Shown: piece after piece, positions 24,854 to 37,230 of the stretch
How positions within the stretch are numbered: the stretch's first letter is position 1
How the letters are laid out: each line of letters opens with the position of its first letter
NCBI RefSeq assembly: GCF_009208565.1
Contig: NZ_WFLK01000008.1
Location: forward strand, 1 to 64,000
Direction of reading: 5' to 3'
From: Janthinobacterium aquaticum
GTDB taxonomy: Bacteria; Pseudomonadota; Gammaproteobacteria; Burkholderiales; Burkholderiaceae_D
DNA length: 64,000 bases
Notes under the pieces: model-generated
What the model saw: only the letters and a program-made list of their open reading frames with translations
What the model was told of the DNA's origin: nothing
The model's database searches: none
Position numbers and translations under genes: made by a program

Positions 24854-25753
24854 TTAAATTCCCGGCTTCAGAATATTGAGGAAGGCGCGCACCACGGGCG
24901 CATCATCGAGCGTGGCATAGCTGATATAGAGATTGGCCGAAGGCGGATTGGTCTTGATTGGCAGAAATACCACGCCGGGCCAGCCGATGCGGCTGGTCGT
25001 CTCAGGCACCAGCGTCACGCCCAGGCCCACGCCGACCATGGCCAGCAGCGTTTGCGGCTCGTTGGCTTCCTGGAAAATCACCGGTTCGAAGCCGGCGTTG
25101 ACGCAGCATTGCAGCAGGTAGCGCGGAAAGGCCGACTTGTCGAGCGCCAGCGTCAGCATGGGCTCGTGGGCAATGTCCAGCAGTTCGATGGCGGCCTGCC
25201 TGGCCAGCGGGTGGTGTTCGTTGACGGCCACGCAGACGTTTTCCCGGTAGCACAAGTCCTGGCGCAGATTGTGGTGGCGCAGCTCGTCATCGTTCAGGCG
25301 CGGCTCGCGCCAGAAGCCCACGTCGATCTGCCTGGCGCGCAGCGCTTCGTACTGCACCGTGGGGCCAAGTTCGTGGATGGTCCAGGTCACGCGTGGAAAA
25401 CGGGTCTGGAATTGCTCCAGCAGGCTGGGGATGGGGCCCCACATGGCCGAGCCGACGATGCCGACCCGCAAACGGCCCACCTCGCCGCGGTCGATCTGGC
25501 GGATGGTGTCGATGGTCATGCGCATCTTCGCCAGCAGCTCGGTCGCTTCGCTCATCAACGCCTTGCCAGCCACGGTCAGCTCGAACGTGCGCGTGGTGCG
25601 TGCAAACAGCCGCACGCCCAGTTCGCTTTCCAGTTTCATGATCTGCTGGCTCAGCGGCGGCTGCGAAATATGCAGGCGTTCGGCGGCGCGGCTGAAGCTT
25701 TTTTCTTCGGCGACAGCCAGAAAATACTTTAACTGTTTCAGGTCGATCGACAT
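24854..25753 (-). CDS. LysR-family transcriptional regulator
   Basis: Typical LysR protein of 299 residues. The N-terminal helix-turn-helix is LKQLKYFLAVAEEKSFSRAAERLHISQPPLSQQ, read as adjoining segments. The C-terminal part is a substrate-binding-like domain (RLRVGIVGSAMWGPIPSLL, VGFWREPR, GLGVTLVPETTSR). AAGGAC upstream supports the start at 25753 rather than the open extension. It sits on the same strand between psuG and the nucleoside importer, so it probably controls one or both. The co-inducer is unknown; a nucleoside or pseudouridine derivative is a guess from context. Confidence 0.9.
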   Translation of the reverse strand: MSIDLKQLKYFLAVAEEKSFSRAAERLHISQPPLSQQIMKLESELGVRLFARTTRTFELTVAGKALMSEATELLAKMRMTIDTIRQIDRGEVGRLRVGIVGSAMWGPIPSLLEQFQTRFPRVTWTIHELGPTVQYEALRARQIDVGFWREPRLNDDELRHHNLRQDLCYRENVCVAVNEHHPLARQAAIELLDIAHEPMLTLALDKSAFPRYLLQCCVNAGFEPVIFQEANEPQTLLAMVGVGLGVTLVPETTSRIGWPGVVFLPIKTNPPSANLYISYATLDDAPVVRAFLNILKPGI

Positions 25754-25831
25754 GCGGTCCTTGGCGTTGCCTGGCATATAAGCGCAGGGCGCTGTCTGCC
25801 AGGCCGGCCGCCTGTCGTTACAGCAGGCCTA

Positions 25832-26761
25832 TTATCGTGCCGTAACGCCCGGCATGGCAATGGCCAATGCGGCGCCCACGCGCGCATTGTTTTTCACCAG
25901 CGCAATATTGGTGGCCAGGCTGCGCCCGTCGGTCAGCTCCTTGATGCGCGAGAGCAGGAACGGCGTCACGCGCTTGCCGCTGATGCCAGCGGCATCGGCT
26001 TCCTGCAGCGCCTGGCTGGTAATGGCGTCGATCTCTTCTTTCGGCATGGCCTGGTCGAGCGGCACCGGGTTGCTGACGACCACGCCGCCTTTCAGGCCCA
26101 GCTGCCATTTGGTGCTGATAAAGGCGGCCTGTTCGGCTGGCGTATCGAGGCGGAAATCGGCGTTGAAGCCGCTTTCGCGCGTAAAGAACGCCGGGAAACC
26201 TTGCTGGCCCACGCTCAGCACCGGCACGCCGTGGGTTTCCAGGTATTCCAGTGTCAGGCCGATATCGAGGATCGACTTGACGCCGGCGCACACTACGGCC
26301 ACCGAGGTCTGCGCCAGTTCCTGCAAGTCGGCCGAGATATCGAAACTGGTTTCAGCGCCGCGGTGCACGCCGCCCAGGCCGCCCGTAACGAACACCTCGA
26401 TGCCGGCCAGTTCAGCGCAGATCATGGTGGCAGCCACGGTGGTGGCGCCCAACTTGCCTTGCGACAGCACGAACGGCAGGTCGCGGCGGCTCACTTTCAT
26501 GGCGTCGGGCGAGGTGCCTAGCAATTCCAGTTGTTCATCGGACAGGCCGATGCAGATCTTGCCGCCAATAATGGCGATGGTGGCCGGCACGGCGCCGCCG
26601 TCGCGGATGATCTGCTCGACTTCACGCGCCATGGCAACGTTTTGCGGATACGGCATGCCGTGCGAAATAATTGTCGACTCCAGCGCCACGATGGCCTTGC
26701 CGGCGGTGCGTGCGTCCAGCACTTCTTGCGAGAACGAAAGGAAAGATTGGTATTGGGTCAT
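25832..26761 (-). CDS. psuG: Pseudouridine-5'-phosphate glycosidase
   Basis: Cleaves the C-glycosidic bond of pseudouridine 5'-phosphate to uracil and ribose 5-phosphate. The 309-residue product has the PsuG segments [65 protein letters not shown] and [10 protein letters not shown] chose the start at 26761 ([10 protein letters not shown]) because the upstream extension falls inside the psuK tail and is low in family similarity. It follows psuK by 19 bases. Released uracil can enter the reductive pyrimidine pathway encoded further right in this window. Confidence 0.95.
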   Translation of the reverse strand: MTQYQSFLSFSQEVLDARTAGKAIVALESTIISHGMPYPQNVAMAREVEQIIRDGGAVPATIAIIGGKICIGLSDEQLELLGTSPDAMKVSRRDLPFVLSQGKLGATTVAATMICAELAGIEVFVTGGLGGVHRGAETSFDISADLQELAQTSVAVVCAGVKSILDIGLTLEYLETHGVPVLSVGQQGFPAFFTRESGFNADFRLDTPAEQAAFISTKWQLGLKGGVVVSNPVPLDQAMPKEEIDAITSQALQEADAAGISGKRVTPFLLSRIKELTDGRSLATNIALVKNNARVGAALAIAMPGVTAR

Positions 26762-26780
26762 GGTCGGTTCCAGTGATGTA

Positions 26781-27917
26781 TCAAGGTTGGGAGGAGGGCG
26801 CCGGCGTGGCCGTGCCGATGGTGTCAAGCAAGCCCGGGCCAACCTGGGGCGAAACGGTTGCGCTCGATGCAATGGTCAGGGCGGCCAGTTGCTGGCCGCG
26901 TCGGCAGGCCAGCGCCAGGTCGTCGCTGTCGTGGCACAGCGACCAGCAGACGGCGGCGGAAAAGGCGTCGCCGGCGCCCGTTACGTCCACCACATCGACT
27001 GCTTGCGCCGGCAGATGGCCAAAGGCGGCACTATCGGCGTTGGCAAAATACACGCCGTCGGCGCCGCAGGTCACGATCACCTGGGGCGCGCCTTGCTGCT
27101 GCACCTGCTGGCAGGCTGCCTGCAGATCGGCGGCAGTGGGCAGGGTGCGCGCCACGCGCGTTTCGAGCTCACCCCGGTTAAGGATCAGCAAATGCAGTCC
27201 CGTCAGGTCCTGCGGCAGATGCGCCATTTTCGGTTGCGACACGGCCACGATCACCAGCGGTGCTGCCGGACTGGCAGCGCTGCGTGCATCGGCCAGCAGG
27301 GCCGCCACGCTGTCGTGCCCGAGATTGAGGTCGCAGACAGTCAGAGCGGCCTGTGCGCGCTGGGGCTGGCGGCTGTGCAGAAAAGCCGGCGTCAGTTCTT
27401 CATAGAGCTGCATATTGGCCATGGCCAGCAGCATTTCGCCGTGCTCGTCGAGTACGGCGGTATAGGTGCCGCTGCTGGTGCCCGCCAGGTGCAGGCTGCC
27501 GCGCAGGTCGATACCGGCTTCTTCGGCGTGCGCCTGCAGTGCGTGGCCGGCCGCGTCGTCGCCCAGCGCGGTCAACAGGGCCGTGGGCAGGCCCAGGCGC
27601 GCCAGGTTCTCGGCGATATTGCGCGCCACGCCGCCAAACACCTCCTGCGTGCGCACCGGGTTCGAGGTGCCCATCTGCAGGCTGGCCAGCGTGCGCATCT
27701 TGCGGTCAAGGTTGGCCGCGCCCAGGCACAGCACCGGGCGGCTGTCGGGCAGCACATAGGCGCGTCCCAGCAGGCGGCGCTCGCGGATCAGGCCGGCGAT
27801 ATGGCCGGCCACGGCCGAGCGCGACAGGCCAAGCTGGTCGGCCAGTTCCTGTTGTGAGATAAACGGATTCTGGCGGATCAGTGCATACAGCTGATCTTTT
27901 TTATTGATATCGGTCAC
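26781..27917 (-). CDS. psuK: Pseudouridine kinase with N-terminal winged-helix domain
   Basis: PfkB-family kinase that phosphorylates pseudouridine for PsuG. The first 55 residues are a winged helix-turn-helix ([31 protein letters not shown] in adjoining parts). The kinase domain follows, with [13 protein letters not shown], the [15 protein letters not shown] motif and the catalytic [13 protein letters not shown] near the C-terminus. The start codon is GTG with GGCAGG upstream. The combination of HTH and kinase occurs in other PsuK/YeiI-type proteins and suggests self-regulation. Direct repeats lie 14 bases upstream. 378 residues. Confidence 0.93.
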   Translation of the reverse strand: MTDINKKDQLYALIRQNPFISQQELADQLGLSRSAVAGHIAGLIRERRLLGRAYVLPDSRPVLCLGAANLDRKMRTLASLQMGTSNPVRTQEVFGGVARNIAENLARLGLPTALLTALGDDAAGHALQAHAEEAGIDLRGSLHLAGTSSGTYTAVLDEHGEMLLAMANMQLYEELTPAFLHSRQPQRAQAALTVCDLNLGHDSVAALLADARSAASPAAPLVIVAVSQPKMAHLPQDLTGLHLLILNRGELETRVARTLPTAADLQAACQQVQQQGAPQVIVTCGADGVYFANADSAAFGHLPAQAVDVVDVTGAGDAFSAAVCWSLCHDSDDLALACRRGQQLAALTIASSATVSPQVGPGLLDTIGTATPAPSSQP

Positions 27918-27930
27918 GGCCTGCCTGTTT

Positions 27931-27962
27931 TAAACAATTGTCCGATACTGTAAACATTTGTC
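27931..27962. promoter_or_regulatory. Direct repeats upstream of psuK
   Basis: TAAACAATTGTC (27931-27942) recurs as TAAACATTTGTC (27951-27962), a 20-base period with one change, just before the psuK start and in the region shared with divergent punA. A candidate operator for the winged helix carried by PsuK or for the LysR protein. Confidence 0.45.
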
Positions 27963-28017
27963 TTTATGGTGTCAACAATACGGCGTATGGCGATAACAGG
28001 AGGCTTGGTGCTTGCAC

Positions 28018-28023
28018 TATAAT
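28018..28023 (+). promoter_or_regulatory. Possible -10 box for the punA-deoBA unit
   Basis: A perfect TATAAT lies 165 bases before the punA start. No good -35 is visible at the expected distance, so an activator may be needed or the match may be chance. The rest of the 270-base psuK-punA gap holds no gene. Confidence 0.3.
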
Positions 28024-28187
28024 GTCGGCCATTTATATCTGGTTTGAATAAATGGGCAAGAAAAATGGTATTTGCTCACCATCTGGCCGTTGATGCATAG
28101 TAGCGGCCACCAGTGGCAACACCCGTCTGCCCAGCACGCTTTACCAGACTCCATCACCGAACCTACACGGACACCACAAGGATAACC

Positions 28188-29027
28188 ATGTCGAACAACG
28201 CTCCCTTCCACGCCGCCGAAATCATCCGCGCCCGCGTTCCCGCCAACTTCAAGCCGCGCGTGGCGATGATCCTCGGCTCGGGCCTGGGCGTGCTGGCCGA
28301 GCAGATGACCGACGCGGTGACCATCGGCTTTGACGAGCTGCCAGGTTTCCCGATCAGCACCGTGCACGGCCACGCCGGCGAACTGGTGGTGGGCACGCTG
28401 TCGGGCGTGGCGGTGGTCTGCATGAAGGGCCGCGGCCATTTCTACGAAGGCTACGGCATGGGCGTGATGACCAGCGCCATCCGTACCCTCAAGCTGTTGG
28501 GCTGCGAAATGCTGTTCGTGACCAACGCCGCCGGCTCGCTGCGTCCTGAAGTCGATGCCGGCAGCCTGGTGGCCATCAGCGACCATATCAACCTGCTGCC
28601 AGGTACGCCGATGGTCGGCCCGAACGACGACCGTTTCGGCCCGCGCTTCTTCAGCATGGCCAATGCCTACGATGCCGACCTGCGCAAGCAGGTGCAGGAC
28701 ACCGCAGCCGCCAACGGCATCACGCTGCATGAAGGCGTGTTTGTCGCTTACCCCGGCCCGAACTTCGAGACCGCCGCCGAGATTCGCATGATGTCGCGCC
28801 TGGGCGCCGATACGGTCGGCATGTCGGTGGTGCCGGAAGTGGTGTCGGCCCGCCATTGCGACCTGAAAGTGGTGGGCGTGTCGGTTATCACCAATCTGGC
28901 AGAAGGCCTGTCGCCGTTTGCGCTGTCGCACGAGCAGACCCTGAAATACGCCGCCATCGGCGCCAAGGACCTGGTCAAGCTGATCCTGGCCTTCCTGGCT
29001 ACCGTTGCCGCCAAGCCGCAAGCCTAA
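28188..29027 (+). CDS. punA: Purine-nucleoside phosphorylase (trimeric, PNP/XapA type)
   Basis: Splits inosine, guanosine or xanthosine with phosphate into base and ribose 1-phosphate. The 279-residue protein is of the NP-II (trimeric) type: MILGSGLGVLAE, FPISTVHGHAGELVVG, MKGRGHFYEGYGM, VTNAAGSLRPEVDAGSLV, YPGPNFETAAEI and GMSVVPEVVSARH. The start at 28188 has AAGGAT ahead; the open frame upstream shows no homology. deoB and deoA follow on the same strand, giving the route from nucleosides to deoxyribose or ribose 5-phosphate. Preference for inosine, guanosine or xanthosine cannot be set from sequence. Confidence 0.93.
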   Translation: MSNNAPFHAAEIIRARVPANFKPRVAMILGSGLGVLAEQMTDAVTIGFDELPGFPISTVHGHAGELVVGTLSGVAVVCMKGRGHFYEGYGMGVMTSAIRTLKLLGCEMLFVTNAAGSLRPEVDAGSLVAISDHINLLPGTPMVGPNDDRFGPRFFSMANAYDADLRKQVQDTAAANGITLHEGVFVAYPGPNFETAAEIRMMSRLGADTVGMSVVPEVVSARHCDLKVVGVSVITNLAEGLSPFALSHEQTLKYAAIGAKDLVKLILAFLATVAAKPQA

Positions 29028-29038
29028 GTTTCACTTTG

Positions 29039-29074
29039 TGCCGCGCGCAAGCCGACTGGCGCTTGCGCGCGGCA
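29039..29074 (+). other. Strong intercistronic hairpin between punA and deoB
   Basis: TGCCGCGCGCAAGC and GCTTGCGCGCGGCA form a perfect 14-bp stem (29039-29052 with 29061-29074) around an 8-base loop. No T run follows, so it is more likely an mRNA-stability or partial attenuation element than a full terminator. Confidence 0.7.
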
Positions 29075-29141
29075 GGCCGTTCGTATCTGGCCTACACTGA
29101 CCGCATTGTGCATTCCGTATTATTCTAAAGCGAGCCTTATC

Positions 29142-30335
29142 ATGTCACGCGCATTTATTCTCCTGCTCGACTCCTTCGGCCTGGGCGCCACGCCCGACGC
29201 GGCCAAATACGGCGACGCAGGCGCCAATACCTTTGGCCATATTGCCAGCACTGTCGCCAAAAGCGGCAAGACCTTGAGCCTGCCGAACATGGAACGCCTG
29301 GGCCTGGCCGCCGCCGCCCAGCAGGCCAGCGGCGAATGGGCCGCCGGCTTCGAGCAGCGCGACGGCTTTACCGGCGCCTATGGCGCCGCGCGCGAACGCT
29401 CGACCGGCAAGGACACCCAGAGCGGCCACTGGGAAATCGCCGGCGTGCCGGTGGAATTCGACTGGGGTTACTTCCCGCGCACCACGCCATCGTTCCCGCA
29501 GGACCTGACCGACAAACTCAAAGCCATGTCCGGCGTGCCGGGCTTCCTGGGCGACTGCCACGCGTCGGGCACCGACATTATCAACCTGCACGGCGACGAG
29601 CACGTGGCCACCGGCAAGCTCATTATCTATACCTCGGGCGACTCGGTGATGCAGATCGCCGCGCACGAGGAATCGTTTGGCCTTGAGCGCCTGTATGAAG
29701 TGTGCGAAATGGCCTTCAAGCTGGTCGAACCGTACAATATCGGCCGCGTGATTGCGCGCCCGTTCAAGGGCAGCAACGGCAACTACACGCGCACCACCAA
29801 CCGTCACGATTATGCGGTGGCACCACCAAGCAAGACCTTGCTTGACCATGTGAAGAACGCCGGCGGCGAAGTCGTCGGCCTGGGCAAGATCAGCGATATT
29901 TTCGCCACCCAGGGCATCTCGCGCGTGGTCAAGGGCGTCGACAATATGGCGCTGTTCGAAGCGCTGCTGAAAACGGCCGATGAAGTGGGCGACAAGTCGC
30001 TCACGTTTGTCAACTTCGTCGACTTCGACCAGGCCTACGGCCATCGCCGCAATACCGAAGGCTACGCCGACGCGCTGCGCGAAATGGATGCGCGCCTGCC
30101 CGAATTCATGGCCAAGCTCAGGGACGGCGACCTGGTCGTCATCACCGCCGACCATGGCTGCGACCCGACCTGGCACGGCTCGGACCATACCCGCGAACAT
30201 ATCCCGATGATCTTCTTCGGCCCGGGCGTGGCGCCGCGCGCGCTGGGCATCTCGGAAACCTTCTCCGATATCGGCCAGACGCTGGCGCACCATCTGGGCG
30301 TGGCGCCGCTGGCCAACGGCCATAACGTGTTGTGA
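29142..30335 (+). CDS. deoB: Phosphopentomutase
   Basis: Interconverts (deoxy)ribose 1-phosphate and 5-phosphate after nucleoside phosphorolysis. The 397-residue product is of alkaline-phosphatase fold with the metal-binding motifs [13 protein letters not shown] near the N-terminus and [18 protein letters not shown] with PMIFFGP near the C-terminus. The segment [13 protein letters not shown] carries the conserved phosphorylated threonine. The start at 29142 matches the usual [13 protein letters not shown]. deoA begins 11 bases after the stop, so the two are one operon. Confidence 0.96.
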   Translation: MSRAFILLLDSFGLGATPDAAKYGDAGANTFGHIASTVAKSGKTLSLPNMERLGLAAAAQQASGEWAAGFEQRDGFTGAYGAARERSTGKDTQSGHWEIAGVPVEFDWGYFPRTTPSFPQDLTDKLKAMSGVPGFLGDCHASGTDIINLHGDEHVATGKLIIYTSGDSVMQIAAHEESFGLERLYEVCEMAFKLVEPYNIGRVIARPFKGSNGNYTRTTNRHDYAVAPPSKTLLDHVKNAGGEVVGLGKISDIFATQGISRVVKGVDNMALFEALLKTADEVGDKSLTFVNFVDFDQAYGHRRNTEGYADALREMDARLPEFMAKLRDGDLVVITADHGCDPTWHGSDHTREHIPMIFFGPGVAPRALGISETFSDIGQTLAHHLGVAPLANGHNVL

Positions 30336-30346
30336 AGGGAGCATCC

Positions 30347-31669
30347 ATGTTTTTAACCCAGGAAATCATCCGCAAGAAACGCGACAATGGTGTGCTGAGC
30401 GCCGAGGAAATCGAGTTTTTCGTGCGCGGCATTACCGATGGCAGCGTCAGCGAAGGGCAGATCGCCGCGCTGGGCATGGCTGTGTTTTTCAATGACATGA
30501 ACATGGACGAGCGCGTGGCCTTTACGCTGGCCATGCGCGATTCGGGCCAGGTGCTCGACTGGCGTGCGCTCAACCTGCCAGGCCCGGTGGTCGACAAGCA
30601 TTCAACCGGCGGCGTGGGCGATGTGGTTTCCCTGCTGTTGGGCCCCATGATTGCAGCCTGCGGCGGCTATGTGCCGATGATCTCGGGCCGCGGCCTGGGT
30701 CACACTGGCGGCACGCTCGACAAATTCGACGCCATTCCCGGCTACAGCACGGTGCCCGACAATGAACTGTTCCGCAAGGTGGTGCAGGACGTGGGCGTGG
30801 CCATTATTGGCCAGACGGCGCAACTGGCGCCGGCCGACAAGCGCTTTTACAGCATCCGCGATGTGACCGCCACGGTGGAATCGGTGGCCATGATTACCGG
30901 CTCGATCCTGTCGAAAAAGCTGTCGGCCGGGCTCGATGCGCTGGTGATGGACGTGAAAGTGGGCAGCGGCGCTTTTATGCCGACCTACGACAAATCGGTA
31001 GAGCTGGCCGAGAGCATCGTCGCGGTGGGCAATGGCGCCGGCATGCAGACTTCGGCCATCCTGACCGACATGAACGAATCGCTGGCGCCGTATGCCGGCA
31101 ATGCGCTCGAAGTGCGCGGTGCGATGGATTACCTGACCGGCCGCGCGCGCCCGGCACGGTTGCATGAAGTCACGCTGGCGCTGTGCGCCGAAATGCTGGT
31201 GCTGGGCGGCCTGGCCGCCACCGAAGAAGAAGCGCGCACCAAGCTGGTGGCGGCGCTCGATTCGGGCGAAGCGGCCGAGCGCTTTGCGCGCATGGTGTCG
31301 GCCCTCGGTGGCCCGGCCGACCTGCTCGATCAGCCCGACAAGCACCTGGAGCAGGCGCCGTTCGTGGTGCCGGCGCCAGCATTGAGCGATGGTTACGCCA
31401 ATGTACGCGACTGCCGCGCCATCGGCTTGGCCGTGGTATCGCTCGGTGGCGGACGCCGTCGCCCCACAGACGAGATCGACTTTGCCGTCGGCCTGACCGA
31501 ACTGGTGGAACTGGGCGCGCAGGTTGCGAAGGGCCAGCCGCTGGCGATGGTTCACGCACGCACCGAAGCGGCAGCGCAGCAGGCGGTGCGGGAAATCCAG
31601 GCCGCGTATGAGATCAGCCCGGTGGCGCTGGCTCCGAATCCGGTGATTTATCGTACCATCCGGCCTTGA
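30347..31669 (+). CDS. deoA: Thymidine phosphorylase
   Basis: Phosphorolyses thymidine and deoxyuridine to base and deoxyribose 1-phosphate. At 440 residues it has the same length as E. coli DeoA. Motifs include [66 protein letters not shown] in adjoining parts, and [18 protein letters not shown] lies before the start at 30347. A REP element begins nine bases after the stop and separates it from cdd. Confidence 0.96.
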   Translation: MFLTQEIIRKKRDNGVLSAEEIEFFVRGITDGSVSEGQIAALGMAVFFNDMNMDERVAFTLAMRDSGQVLDWRALNLPGPVVDKHSTGGVGDVVSLLLGPMIAACGGYVPMISGRGLGHTGGTLDKFDAIPGYSTVPDNELFRKVVQDVGVAIIGQTAQLAPADKRFYSIRDVTATVESVAMITGSILSKKLSAGLDALVMDVKVGSGAFMPTYDKSVELAESIVAVGNGAGMQTSAILTDMNESLAPYAGNALEVRGAMDYLTGRARPARLHEVTLALCAEMLVLGGLAATEEEARTKLVAALDSGEAAERFARMVSALGGPADLLDQPDKHLEQAPFVVPAPALSDGYANVRDCRAIGLAVVSLGGGRRRPTDEIDFAVGLTELVELGAQVAKGQPLAMVHARTEAAAQQAVREIQAAYEISPVALAPNPVIYRTIRP

Positions 31670-31677
31670 ATAAGCAC

Positions 31678-31796
31678 GTAGGTCGGATTAGCGGGGCAAA
31701 GCCCCGCGTAATCCGACAATATCGCTGACGCCAACAATGTTGTCGGATTAAGGCCAACAATGTTGTCGGATTACGGCTCCGCCTAATCCGACCTAC
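31678..31796. repeat. REP pair (BIME-like) copy 3 with internal duplication
   Basis: GTAG head at 31678, palindrome GTCGGATTAGCGGGGC-AAA-GCCCCGCGTAATCCGAC, then an inverted partner ending in CTAC at 31793-31796. Within it a 23-base unit is tandemly repeated: CCAACAATGTTGTCGGATTA plus three bases at 31731-31753 and 31754-31776, differing only near the end (AAGG against ACGG). Confidence 0.85.
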
Positions 31797-31820
31797 GAAC
31801 ACCTATACATCGAAGCATAA

Positions 31821-34640
<2,820 letters not shown>

Positions 34641-34647
<7 letters not shown>

Positions 34648-35063
34648 GGATCGTAGGTTCCCAGGCTCCACAGATGGCCTTCCGGGTCGCGGCAGGTGAA
34701 GCCGCGCCCGCCGTAGTCCTGGTCTTCGATATCAAGCACGATCTCGCTGCCGGCAGCGAGCACACGCTGATACACCACATCGGCATCCTGCACCACCAGA
34801 TAGCAGCTTTGCGTATTGGCGTTGCCGATCTGGGCTGGCTGTTTCATCAAGCGTCCGTAGGGGCTGTCGACCGCCGAGCCGAGCATGATCATGCCGTTGC
34901 CAAAACTGAGCTGGGCATGCGCGATGCCGCCATCGTTGTCGGGCACGATCAGCTGTTTTTCAAAGCCCAATACAGCGCACAGCCAGTCGATGGCCGCAGG
35001 CGCATCGTCATAGCGCAGGCAGGTGATGGTGGTGGCGCGGGTTGCTTTTGCAGTCGAGCTCAT
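34641..35063 (-). CDS. VOC-superfamily (glyoxalase-like) protein
   Basis: A 140-residue protein of the vicinal-oxygen-chelate fold with two beta-alpha-beta-beta-beta repeats. Segments TITCLRYDDAPAAIDWLCAVLGF and GRGFTCRDPEGHLWSLGTY, read as blocks, are typical of the PhnB/glyoxalase-bleomycin-resistance group. The start at 35063 has AGGAG upstream. It overlaps the dipeptidase gene by 7 bases. Function cannot be assigned beyond the fold; a small stress or antibiotic-binding protein is as likely as an enzyme. Confidence 0.8.
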
Positions 35064-35141
35064 GAGGAAACTCCTGGCAAGGTGGGAGCAGCGTGGATCG
35101 CCAGCATAAGCGAGTCGCTGCCATCCCACAAGCGCGGTTTC

Positions 35142-35399
35142 CTATTGTGGCGGGGTGGTTTTCTTGCTCCAGCAAAAGCCATCGGCGTTGCTGGCCCATT
35201 TGAACAGCAGGAAGAAGACAAACAGGGTCAGCACCAGCGGCAAAATGGTCATGAAGATCGCCAGGCCGATGGCGCAGGCCAGCAGCGTCGGCCACGACAT
35301 GGCGCCGATGGCCTGCATGCCCTGGCGCGCCAGTGAGCACAGCGTTTGCCAAAGGTCGTTGAAGGTGCTTTTGCCCGGTGCGTCGTTGATGTCTTTCAT
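35142..35399 (-). CDS. Small membrane protein of unknown function
   Basis: 85 residues. A charged N-terminal part (MKDINDAPGKSTFNDLWQ) is followed by a long hydrophobic stretch, about residues 36-65, that can form one or two transmembrane helices (LLACAIGLAIFMTILPLVLTLF in two blocks). The tail is polar and contains WSKKTTPPQ. AGGAGA lies before the start at 35399. I do not recognise a family. It stands alone between the VOC gene and an outer-membrane barrel gene on the same strand. Confidence 0.65.
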   Translation of the reverse strand: MKDINDAPGKSTFNDLWQTLCSLARQGMQAIGAMSWPTLLACAIGLAIFMTILPLVLTLFVFFLLFKWASNADGFCWSKKTTPPQ

Positions 35400-35515
35400 G
35401 CCGTTCTCCTGGTGAGTTGATGTGTCTACTGTAGCGTGACACCAGTCAAACGGCAGTTGGCTTGCGACAAACTGCACGATTGCGCCCCTGAACCACGGCT
35501 GGAAGCGACAAGACG

Positions 35516-36040
35516 TTATTCAAATATCTTCAATTTGAGCTGGAAGCTCAGTGCGCCATACAGGCGGTCCTTGTAGGAGGGCACGATGGCGATATTGAGG
35601 CCGACGCGCTCGTATTCATAGCTGACAGTTGGAATCAGGGCCGGGAACCAGCCGCCATCGCGCATCTTCGGGTAGCCGTTAAAGCCGCCGACTACCGCAC
35701 CGACGCGCAGCGGACCGACGCGAAACGGCTGGTAGTACACACCCAGGTAATTGGAGTAGGCGCGGTCGCTGTTATAGAAGCGGCCGGCCGTGGCCGAGGC
35801 AACCGTGGAAAAACGGTACTCGGCGCCCAGACCAGGATTGCTGTCGTTGAGGTTCTTGTCGCGCTGGAAGTGATACGAGTAAAAGCCGGCGTTGAGCCAG
35901 GTTTCGCTCAAGGGCTGGTTCTCGATCATGGAGAAAGTCTGCGCCTGCGCCGTCGACGCCGCCGCCAGCAAGACTGCGCCTGTTGCCTGACTCAGTATGG
36001 CGACGCGGCGCGCCCACGCGCGCTGTTTGATCTGTTTCAT
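35516..36040 (-). CDS. Probable small outer-membrane beta-barrel, PagP-like
   Basis: The 174-residue product has a signal peptide of about 33 residues ending in AQA. A mature part of alternating aromatic strands follows (LNAGFYSYHFQRD, PGLGAEYRFSTV, YSNYLGVYYQPFRVGPLRVGA, as separate strands), and the last strand ends in F-E. Size and strand pattern suit an eight-stranded barrel. The segment VGAVVGGFNGYP followed by PALIPTVSYEYERVGLNIAIVPSY resembles the lipid A palmitoyltransferase PagP region, but I cannot confirm the catalytic His/Asp/Ser. It stands alone with no operon partner. Confidence 0.65.
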   Translation of the reverse strand: MKQIKQRAWARRVAILSQATGAVLLAAASTAQAQTFSMIENQPLSETWLNAGFYSYHFQRDKNLNDSNPGLGAEYRFSTVASATAGRFYNSDRAYSNYLGVYYQPFRVGPLRVGAVVGGFNGYPKMRDGGWFPALIPTVSYEYERVGLNIAIVPSYKDRLYGALSFQLKLKIFE

Positions 36041-36261
36041 GCCTGTCCTTCTTGTGTGATGTCGGTATAAGCCTGCAGCGCGCCATGCTATCACTGGAAT
36101 ATTGCTGTTTGTAAATTTCATTCTGCCAGGCAGATTTATACTATTGCCTTATGGCAAATGAATATTGCTTATTTATTATATTTTGTGCTGTTTACACGAC
36201 AATTTAATGCCCTTAAGTATGATATCCTGATGGTAAGTTAATGTTCAATTTGGAAATTAAA

Positions 36262-37212
36262 ATGATCACCTTGTCCAAAGTACCAGCGCTGCTGTTGATG
36301 TCCACCGTATTTGCCACCGGCACCGCCCAGGCAGACGTGCTAGACCTGTCCGGCCTGGTGGGCAATGCCAATCTGTATTCCCTGCACAATATCGTTGTTG
36401 GCAACAACAGCATCGGTGGCGGCATTGCTGCTGCTGGCAATATTTCTGTCAGCTCGCACAGTGTCGGCACAGGTGCATACGGTAATTATTCCGTCATTGC
36501 TGGCAATAATTTTAATTATTCCAATGGTTCGCTGGCTGGCGGCTATTACGCTGGCGGCACCGCTACCATTTCATCGAATATCAACCTGCCCAATACGCCG
36601 GCCTCGGCTGCGCCAGCGATGTCGTTTGCCAGCACATCGAGCGAAGTGGTCAAGACATCGAGCGCCATTGGCGCCCTGGCGGCAACCGGCAACGCCCGGA
36701 TACTCAATCCCTATGCGCCACAGCAAGTAACGCTGTCCAGTGGTGCCGGTGGCGCCAAGTCGGTGGAAGTATTCAATATGACGGCAAGCCAGTTTGCATC
36801 GATCAACAACCTGCAGTCGACGCTGGACAGCAGCATCACCAAGTCGCTGATTTTCAATGTGAGCGGCAATGCCAGTTGGGGCAATATGGGCATGGGTGTC
36901 CTGGGTGGCTACAACGTGCTGTTCAATTTCACTGACGCGACCAGCGTCAATTTCAATGGTATCCAGGTGCTGGGCAGCGTGTTGGCGCCCAATGCCTTGA
37001 TTAGTGGCGGCAACGGCGGTATCACCGGCACTGTGGTCGCCGGCGACTGGAACTCCACCCTGACGCTGGGTAACAAAGCCTTTGTTGCCAGCGACGTGGC
37101 AGGCTTTGTTTCGGCCGTGCCGGAACCGGAAACCTACGCCATGCTGTTAGCTGGCCTGGGCCTGGTCGGTTTTGCCGCCCGCCGTCGCAAGAACAAGGCT
37201 GCAGCAGCTTAA
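36262..37212 (+). CDS. Choice-of-anchor A family protein with PEP-CTERM sorting signal
   Basis: Exported protein of 316 residues. It has a signal peptide of about 24 residues (AQA). The glycine-, asparagine- and serine-rich body begins DLSGLVGNANLYSLHNIVVGN and includes LGGYNVLFNFTDAT and VLGSVLAPNALISGGNGGITG in parts, typical of the choice-of-anchor A domain. It ends in a PEP-CTERM tail: VPEPETYAMLLAGLGLVG followed by ARRRK. Such proteins are processed by exosortase and are tied to exopolysaccharide or biofilm. GGAA lies before the chosen start; an ATG 21 bases upstream is possible. A terminator follows. Unrelated to nucleobase metabolism. Confidence 0.9.
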   Translation: MITLSKVPALLLMSTVFATGTAQADVLDLSGLVGNANLYSLHNIVVGNNSIGGGIAAAGNISVSSHSVGTGAYGNYSVIAGNNFNYSNGSLAGGYYAGGTATISSNINLPNTPASAAPAMSFASTSSEVVKTSSAIGALAATGNARILNPYAPQQVTLSSGAGGAKSVEVFNMTASQFASINNLQSTLDSSITKSLIFNVSGNASWGNMGMGVLGGYNVLFNFTDATSVNFNGIQVLGSVLAPNALISGGNGGITGTVVAGDWNSTLTLGNKAFVASDVAGFVSAVPEPETYAMLLAGLGLVGFAARRRKNKAAAA

Positions 37213-37230
37213 GCGCTGCCGGCTCCATGA

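Noticed and set aside
25854-27857. A 667-codon plus-strand open frame opposite psuG and psuK
   Set aside because: It reads as antisense of clear enzymes and has the biased composition of a shadow frame.
28017-29021. A long minus-strand open frame opposite punA
   Set aside because: Histidine-rich shadow; punA carries all phosphorylase motifs on the plus strand.
36142-36155. TTGCC-TTAT-GGCAA hairpin upstream of the PEP-CTERM gene as a riboswitch or terminator
   Set aside because: The stem is only 5 bp with no further structure; too weak to support.
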